Assembly: GCF_000420505.1 (NCBI RefSeq)
Contig: NZ_ATVB01000004.1
Span: 62,001 to 126,000, forward strand
Length of the DNA stretch: 64,000 nt
Direction of reading: 5' to 3'
Origin: Alloscardovia omnicolens DSM 21503
Lineage (GTDB): Bacteria > Actinomycetota > Actinomycetes > Actinomycetales > Bifidobacteriaceae
The translations under genes were made by a program, and so were the position numbers. Under the pieces are notes generated by a model. The model saw nothing but the letters and a program-made list of their open reading frames with translations, did no database searches and was not told the DNA's origin. Shown piece after piece: positions 60,726 through 64,000 of the stretch. How positions within the stretch are numbered: position 1 is the stretch's first letter; each line of letters starts with the position of its first letter.

Positions 60726-60756
60726 TTGCGTTTTTCTACGGGGGGGGGGGTAGGCT
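60726..60756 (+). promoter_or_regulatory. G11 homopolymer inside a candidate promoter spacer
   Basis: A candidate -35 TTGCGT (60726-60731) and -10 TAGGCT (60751-60756) are separated by 19 bases that include eleven consecutive G (60740-60750). Slippage by two G would give the ideal 17-base spacing. The run lies 35 bases before the surface protein start. The tract is certain; the promoter assignment is weak. Confidence 0.5.
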
Positions 60757-60785
60757 CGTCTTTTCGTGAGAGAGGAGAGAAGAAG

Positions 60786-63700
60786 ATGAAACTGAGAAAT
60801 GCTGTAGTTTCAGCTCTTTTGACTTTGGCAATGGTTGTGCCTATGGCAGGTGCAGCTGTGGCTGCAGAAGAGCCAGCTCCGAATCCAACGTCTAACTCTG
60901 CACCGGTAACGACGGAGACTGAGAAAGACGTGAAGAAAGACACGGAGAAGGCTGAGAGTGGGAAGAAGGCAGAAGAAAACAGTGCAGGCGATAAACAGGA
61001 TCGCGCTGCGACTCCTGAAGTAACCGCAGCTCCTGAGAGCAGGTCAGCACAAGCTCAACCAGTTATCGAAGCGCAGCTGATGGATTTAGAAGGTAAAGCG
61101 GTAAAAGCTCAGCTTGCTAATCCGTCTGCAGATGTTGATACGCGCTTAGGAACTGATTATCTGGTTCGCATTCACGCTGTGTTCCCAGCTGGCTCTGAGA
61201 AGAAAGTAAACGTACGCTTGAAGTACGGCGTGCAGTATCGAACGCATAAATACGATACAACGGCGGGATGGTATCTTGCTCTTAAAGAAAATGGCTTAAC
61301 TGAGCCATCAAAGCAGAGCGCTGATGAAGATAAGCCTTCAAAGATTTACGGAACATCGTTCGATGATGGTGTTACCACTTTCGAATTCCAAGACGGAACC
61401 CAAGAGGTAACTTTCGATATTCCTGTGACAGTATCGTGGGGCACTGGTAACGGCATTTCCGATGGTATGCCAAATATTCCAGAAGGAGTGAGCGTTACTC
61501 AGAGTTTCCTGCCAGAGAGCGGTGGAACTGTAGACAATAAGGTTGCCGCCAACTTCCACGTGTCTGGCTTGAGAGGCGCAGTGGTGGGCATTACGGGCAA
61601 TCTGGCTCAGATGCAGAATAAGCGGGGACATATCTCTGTTCCTGTAGATACTCCGAAGGCCGTCGGTCATGATGTTATTTTTAATGCAGGTCTGAGCAAC
61701 AATTCTAATGCGTTATTGGACGACTATTTCGTTGCATTGTTGGCACCTGCCAAGGCCGAGTATATGGGGTTAGGTAACCCGTCCCCAGTATTCGCGGATG
61801 ATGCTGCCACTCCGAAAGTATTGCACGCCGGAGAGCATTTCGCTATGAGCACCGGTGTTGATTATGTGGTGCCAGAAGGCAACAAACTGTACGTGTGGCA
61901 GCGCACGAAGGGGTACATGGTCACGGAAAATGAGCGTAGCTTCAACCCAACGTGGCGCTTCCCGAAGGCTGATTTCCCTACTGGTTCCATTGTGGAAATT
62001 AAGGAAATCGATTTGGGTGTGAAGTTCCATAATCCGTATGAGCAATCGATGTACCTTCCATACAATCAGAACCAACTTGGCAAGATGAGCTACGAGATTG
62101 TGAAGCCATACGAGGATGTATACGCCAACGATGTGCTGTATCCGCAGGATAAGAACAATCCGGTATGGGAAGGCTATATCGCCGATAACAACGTGTATAT
62201 GGGCGCACCTGGTTTCGAACACACGCAGGAACGCACTTTCGGCTACTTCACTATCGGTAATCGAGGAACGGCTAATTCGCGAGCTAAAACCATTATTATC
62301 GATTACGACATGAATGATACCCACGTTGGAGGCGTTACCGCACAGACTCTGCCATTCCTGTCGCGACCATATCGCGGGGAAGAGGCCACTAAGGTGACTG
62401 ACTTCAAAGTTGTTCTGTGGGATAGTAAAACAAACAAAACCACTGAGCATACTATGAAGAATCCTCCACAGCGTTTCCGCGTGCAAACTGTGTTGGGCAA
62501 GGGAAACCATGAAGGTATCTTCCTGAAGCATATTGAATACAAGGTCGATACTATCCCGGCGAAGACAGCATGGGTAAGCTATCCAACTAACCTCAGGGCG
62601 GATGGTGACGCAGGTAAAGAGGACTTCGATTCGCCAAGTGAATCTTTCCCATATTACGGTGTCGTTCTCAACAATACGAAGATTGAGAAGGGTCGCTGGG
62701 GAGATGACCCAAGCCTGTTCAAGACACGTATTCGTATTGAAAACACGGGAGCAGAAGAGCCAAACTGGCATTATCGCAACCAGGCTGTGTGGGATACGAA
62801 TGGCGATGGTATCGAAGAGCCATACCAGTATGAAGGTCGTTCTGCTGACCACGTGACCTTAGGCGATACCTTCACGGCGTTTACGGGTAAGAGCTTCATT
62901 CAAGGACATGGTAGCACTACCGCTTGGCACAACCAGGATATTGAGGTGCTCAAGGGCAAGCAGAAGCGTGATGCTGAGGTGGAGTACTTCATGCCGAAGG
63001 ACGGTGAGGGAATAGAATCCCTCAAGGCCGTTTATATGGTGAGCCCATATGGCTCCGATATGAGCTTCACCATGAAGTATCGGCCTGTGTCCTCAAAGTA
63101 TGCATGGGATACGGATGTGCAGGAGCAACCGGGCGGATATGTAGACGGCGAACAGCCTGATGTTTACGAGGTTCCTGCATCCGATGCGCTCAAGGCGCAA
63201 TATCCAAACGCGAAGGTGTACAAGCTCGACTTCTCGAAGATTACAGATAAAGAGCAAAAGTATCGTACGCGCATTTGGGGTCCAAGCGTTGCATGGCGCG
63301 AAGCATCTGAGCAGATGCCATATTCCATTTATCCGACCTTTTGGGCATACACAGGCGAAACCTATCTGCATGTGAACTATACCTCTGATCCTAAGAAGGA
63401 TAAGGTTGGCACGGTGGACCAGCTCATGTGGTACGAGTTCGATACAGACACTAAGGAAGACCTCGAATATTCTTCCAACGGTTTCGTATCCGATAAGTGG
63501 GATCTTAACGGCAACGGCTCCACCGAAGACAAGCTCGGCCTGCCATACGGTGTGCTCGACATTAAGGCACCAACCGATGTATCTGCACAGTCTGCAGCCA
63601 AGATGGCTACTCAGCCAGAGACTCGCTACGTTACCTATGATGGCGTAAAGAAGGCTGTTATTGGTGCAGAAAGTAACGTGGATTATCGCCTTGTGGCAAC

Positions 63701-64000
63701 CAATCCTACAACCGAGAACGTTAAGGGTATTCAGCTCTACTGGCCAGTGCCAAAGAAGGGGTTCAATTGGGGTGAGCGTTTGCAGCCAGACGGCGCATTT
63801 AAGTTCGATATGTACCTTACGGGAGGCATTAAGTCTCAGCTTCCAGAAGGTTACAAGGTTTACTATGCCAAGGATGCTCAGCCTGTACAGAACGAGCTGA
63901 AGTGGGCAAACTTCAGTTGGACAGAAGAGAAAGATACCAAGGATTGGAAGCGTGCCGATTGGGACGCTGTAACCATGGTGAAGATTATTTCTCCAGAAGA
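60786..64000 (+). CDS. Large secreted or cell-surface protein (3' end off the right edge)
   Basis: The frame is open from the ATG at 60786 to the edge, about 1071 codons. GGAG lies in the purine-rich GAGAGGAGAGAAGAAG before the start. MKLRNAVVSALLTLAMVVP, then AGAAVAA, is a clear signal peptide. It is followed by a Glu/Lys/Ala/Pro-rich spacer to about residue 95 and then beta-rich extracellular sequence with many aromatic residues and Asn. WDTNGDGIEEPYQYE is a calcium-loop-like element (DTNGDG), and a similar WDLNGNGSTED occurs later. The LPXTG anchor would be beyond the window. I infer a cell-wall-anchored adhesin or pilin-like protein with isopeptide domains; no family is recognised with certainty. 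Confidence 0.8.
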   Translation, partial: MKLRNAVVSALLTLAMVVPMAGAAVAAEEPAPNPTSNSAPVTTETEKDVKKDTEKAESGKKAEENSAGDKQDRAATPEVTAAPESRSAQAQPVIEAQLMDLEGKAVKAQLANPSADVDTRLGTDYLVRIHAVFPAGSEKKVNVRLKYGVQYRTHKYDTTAGWYLALKENGLTEPSKQSADEDKPSKIYGTSFDDGVTTFEFQDGTQEVTFDIPVTVSWGTGNGISDGMPNIPEGVSVTQSFLPESGGTVDNKVAANFHVSGLRGAVVGITGNLAQMQNKRGHISVPVDTPKAVGHDVIFNAGLSNNSNALLDDYFVALLAPAKAEYMGLGNPSPVFADDAATPKVLHAGEHFAMSTGVDYVVPEGNKLYVWQRTKGYMVTENERSFNPTWRFPKADFPTGSIVEIKEIDLGVKFHNPYEQSMYLPYNQNQLGKMSYEIVKPYEDVYANDVLYPQDKNNPVWEGYIADNNVYMGAPGFEHTQERTFGYFTIGNRGTANSRAKTIIIDYDMNDTHVGGVTAQTLPFLSRPYRGEEATKVTDFKVVLWDSKTNKTTEHTMKNPPQRFRVQTVLGKGNHEGIFLKHIEYKVDTIPAKTAWVSYPTNLRADGDAGKEDFDSPSESFPYYGVVLNNTKIEKGRWGDDPSLFKTRIRIENTGAEEPNWHYRNQAVWDTNGDGIEEPYQYEGRSADHVTLGDTFTAFTGKSFIQGHGSTTAWHNQDIEVLKGKQKRDAEVEYFMPKDGEGIESLKAVYMVSPYGSDMSFTMKYRPVSSKYAWDTDVQEQPGGYVDGEQPDVYEVPASDALKAQYPNAKVYKLDFSKITDKEQKYRTRIWGPSVAWREASEQMPYSIYPTFWAYTGETYLHVNYTSDPKKDKVGTVDQLMWYEFDTDTKEDLEYSSNGFVSDKWDLNGNGSTEDKLGLPYGVLDIKAPTDVSAQSAAKMATQPETRYVTYDGVKKAVIGAESNVDYRLVATNPTTENVKGIQLYWPVPKKGFNWGERLQPDGAFKFDMYLTGGIKSQLPEGYKVYYAKDAQPVQNELKWANFSWTEEKDTKDWKRADWDAVTMVKIISPE

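Noticed and set aside
60740-60750. G11 tract as a switch inside coding sequence
   Set aside because: The signal peptide starts at 60786, downstream of the tract, with its own ribosome site, so the tract is not translated.
61770-62852. 360-codon minus-strand open frame
   Set aside because: Antisense to the large surface protein, whose signal peptide, ribosome site and long continuous frame are convincing.

Overview
The window comes from the chromosome of a high-GC Gram-positive bacterium of the family Bifidobacteriaceae. This rests on the gene content: a zwf-opcA-pgl cluster convergent with gnd, a dCTP deaminase of the mycobacterial bifunctional type, an adjacent murT-gatD pair, amt-glnB, a DUF2089-type regulator and a TipA-type MerR regulator. 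By eye, G+C is close to one half, lower than most Bifidobacterium. Together with the sialidase locus this fits the Gardnerella/Alloscardovia/Scardovia side of the family, but I cannot assign a species. There are no insertion sequences, prophage, rRNA or CRISPR-Cas genes. One tRNA, tRNA-Ala(CGC), is present.

Layout. 0-6 kb: a sialic acid locus, with a divergent GntR/FadR regulator (cut by the left edge), a DUF4862 TIM-barrel-like protein, NanK, NanE and a sialidase without signal peptide. 6-13.6 kb: a CPBP protease, a P-type Ca2+ ATPase, an HSL-type esterase, a PAP2 phosphatase and dcd. 13.6-21 kb: an orphan AbiEi-like protein with a large dyad over its start, an esterase, ftsY, amt-glnB (the PII lacks Tyr51), a MATE exporter and a dense DnaA-box cluster. 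21-25 kb: dnaB and murT-gatD. 25-38 kb: a decayed defence and toxin-antitoxin zone (HigBA with a broken toxin, a chimeric remnant of a type III methyltransferase, an intact RelBE, a Panacea/SocA antitoxin behind a small gene broken by a stop codon). It is interleaved with a heterodimeric ABC exporter and its DUF2089 regulator, an iron-box-linked flavin reductase, a HAD phosphatase and an OatA-like acyltransferase. 38-49.5 kb: tRNA-Ala, a DedA protein, rsmI, metG, tatD, kup, and an EgtC-like/EgtA-like gene pair. 49.5-55.5 kb: the oxidative pentose phosphate genes gnd, pgl, opcA and zwf. 55.5-64 kb: a DtxR/MntR-type regulator, an HD hydrolase, an MFS exporter with a 119-nt T-free leader, a remnant of a cell-wall-anchored protein, an NADH oxidase, and the start of a large surface protein behind a G11 tract that may make its promoter phase variable.

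How the parts work together. The nan genes should turn sialoglycan fragments into GlcNAc-6-P for the bifid shunt; the lyase and transporter are presumably off the left edge. zwf-opcA-pgl plus gnd provide NADPH. murT-gatD amidate the lipid II stem peptide. The two ABC half-transporters form an exporter with one degenerate ATP site.

Best leads for something undescribed: the composite dispersed intergenic repeat (three copies, consensus CGTGGCGRTTGT-N12-CTARCAAY); the DUF4862 gene built into the nan operon; the DnaA-box cluster upstream of dnaB; the G11 promoter; the Panacea locus with its stop-interrupted partner; the T-free leader; and PII without its modification tyrosine.
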